Source of the DNA: Chelatococcus sp. | Lineage (GTDB): Bacteria > Pseudomonadota > Alphaproteobacteria > Rhizobiales > Beijerinckiaceae | Length of the DNA stretch: 64,000 nucleotides | Direction of reading: 5' to 3' | NCBI GenBank assembly: GCA_003248805.1 | Contig: QFQY01000016.1 | Coordinates: 1 to 64,000, forward strand | In this document: positions 63,565 through 64,000 of the stretch, one piece after another | Layout: every line of letters begins with the position of its first letter | How positions within the stretch are numbered: the first letter of the stretch is position 1 | Program-made: the position numbers and the translations under genes | Notes under the pieces: model-generated | The model's input: only the letters and a program-made list of their open reading frames with translations | Database searches by the model: none | What the model was told of the DNA's origin: nothing

Positions 63565-64000
63565 TCAGCCGTGCTTGTGCACGATGGTCTTGGTGACGGC
63601 GAACTCTTCCAGCGCCATGAAGCCCTTCTCGCGGCCATGGCCGCTCTTGCCGGTGCCACCGAAAGGCAGTTCGATGCCGCCGCCGGCGCCATAGCCGTTG
63701 ATGAAGACCTGGCCCGCGCGCACACGCTTCGAAACCCGCTGCTGGCGCCCGCCATCCCTGGTCCAGACGGCGGCGACGAGGCCGTAATCGGTGCCGTTGG
63801 CGGTCCTGATCGCGTCCTCCTCGTCCTCGAACGGGAAGGTGCCGAGAACCGGGCCGAACACCTCTTCCTGCTCCAGGCGGTTGCCGCGCGGCACCGGCCC
63901 GAACAGGGTCGGCGTGACGTAGAACCCGCCATTGGGAACGCCCTGGGCGATCTGGCCTTCGGCGAGGACGGGAATGCCGGCCTCGCGGGCCTGGTCGATG
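63565..64000 (-). CDS. Aldehyde dehydrogenase (C-terminal part, runs off the window)
   Basis: The visible 144 codons are the C-terminal end of an NAD(P)-dependent aldehyde dehydrogenase: EEVFGPVLGTFPFEDEEDAI, then ANGTDYGLVAAVWTRD, AGQVFINGYGAGGG and LPFGGTGKSGHGREKG, which is the family's terminal motif, ending VHKHG. The catalytic Cys and the N-terminus lie beyond base 64000. It is upstream of the methyltransferase gene on the same strand. Confidence 0.95.
   Translation of the reverse strand, partial: IDQAREAGIPVLAEGQIAQGVPNGGFYVTPTLFGPVPRGNRLEQEEVFGPVLGTFPFEDEEDAIRTANGTDYGLVAAVWTRDGGRQQRVSKRVRAGQVFINGYGAGGGIELPFGGTGKSGHGREKGFMALEEFAVTKTIVHKHG

Overview
The window reads as chromosomal DNA of a GC-rich alphaproteobacterium of the order Hyphomicrobiales (Rhizobiales). 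The evidence is the gene set and order: nrdR-ribD-ribE-ribH-nusB-thiL, a CBP3-type bc1 chaperone next to bamE, an LdtR/L,D-transpeptidase pair, a single bifunctional Rel, an Omp2b-type porin with a VCSAYGAGFFYIPGT-like N-terminus, DUF2336 proteins and a TamA/TamB pair. A Bosea-like genome is my best guess, but genus cannot be fixed by reading alone. No rRNA, tRNA, CRISPR array or prophage was seen.

Layout. 1-8.9 kb: partial plsX, a DUF177/YceD protein, CBP3 chaperone, bamE, an EamA exporter, a membrane H+-pyrophosphatase (K+-independent type), an (S)-ureidoglycine aminohydrolase-like bicupin, an MFS transporter and thiL. 8.9-14.3 kb: nusB, the riboflavin genes and nrdR, with a Phd-like/PIN toxin-antitoxin pair inserted between nrdR and glyA. 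14.5-20.9 kb: nhaA, an L,D-transpeptidase and its probable regulator LdtR, a small membrane protein, an enoyl-CoA hydratase-family enzyme and hemB. 20.9-22.95 kb is the most accessory-looking stretch: an orphan 94-aa protein, an IS5-family (IS427-like) element with a split transposase, a secreted Gly/Tyr/Pro-repeat protein and two tiny open frames, one with a near-perfect Shine-Dalgarno.

22.9-32.5 kb: a solitary LivH-type permease with a lipoprotein-like N-terminal extension, threonine ammonia-lyase, an RDD protein, an N-end-rule aminoacyltransferase, an RraA/UxaA sugar-acid cluster, tandem DUF2336 paralogues and a small outer-membrane beta-barrel protein, ending in a palindromic repeat. 32.5-48 kb is mostly housekeeping: parC, recO, a tautomerase/LysR pair, rel, rpoZ, a HerA-like ATPase, pdxJ, acpS, aqpZ, the overlapping lepB-rnc-era chain, pyrE and a NYN-domain protein. 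48-60 kb is envelope-centred: a membrane protein with two helix-hairpin-helix repeats next to a 753-aa OmpA protein with multiple BON-like repeats, a porin broken by a single-base deletion, and the tamA-tamB pair. 60-64 kb carries a hydratase-family enzyme, a DUF4142 protein, a zinc alcohol dehydrogenase, a methyltransferase and a partial aldehyde dehydrogenase.

Envelope biogenesis is a recurring theme: BamE, TamA/TamB, the L,D-transpeptidase, OmpA-BON and signal peptidase. I did not find a clear new defence or mobile system. The best leads for undescribed biology are the 42-codon acidic ORF at 22667-22795, the orphan region around the IS, the BON-repeat OmpA/HhH membrane pair, the lipobox-LivH protein and the TA module with its palindromic promoter.
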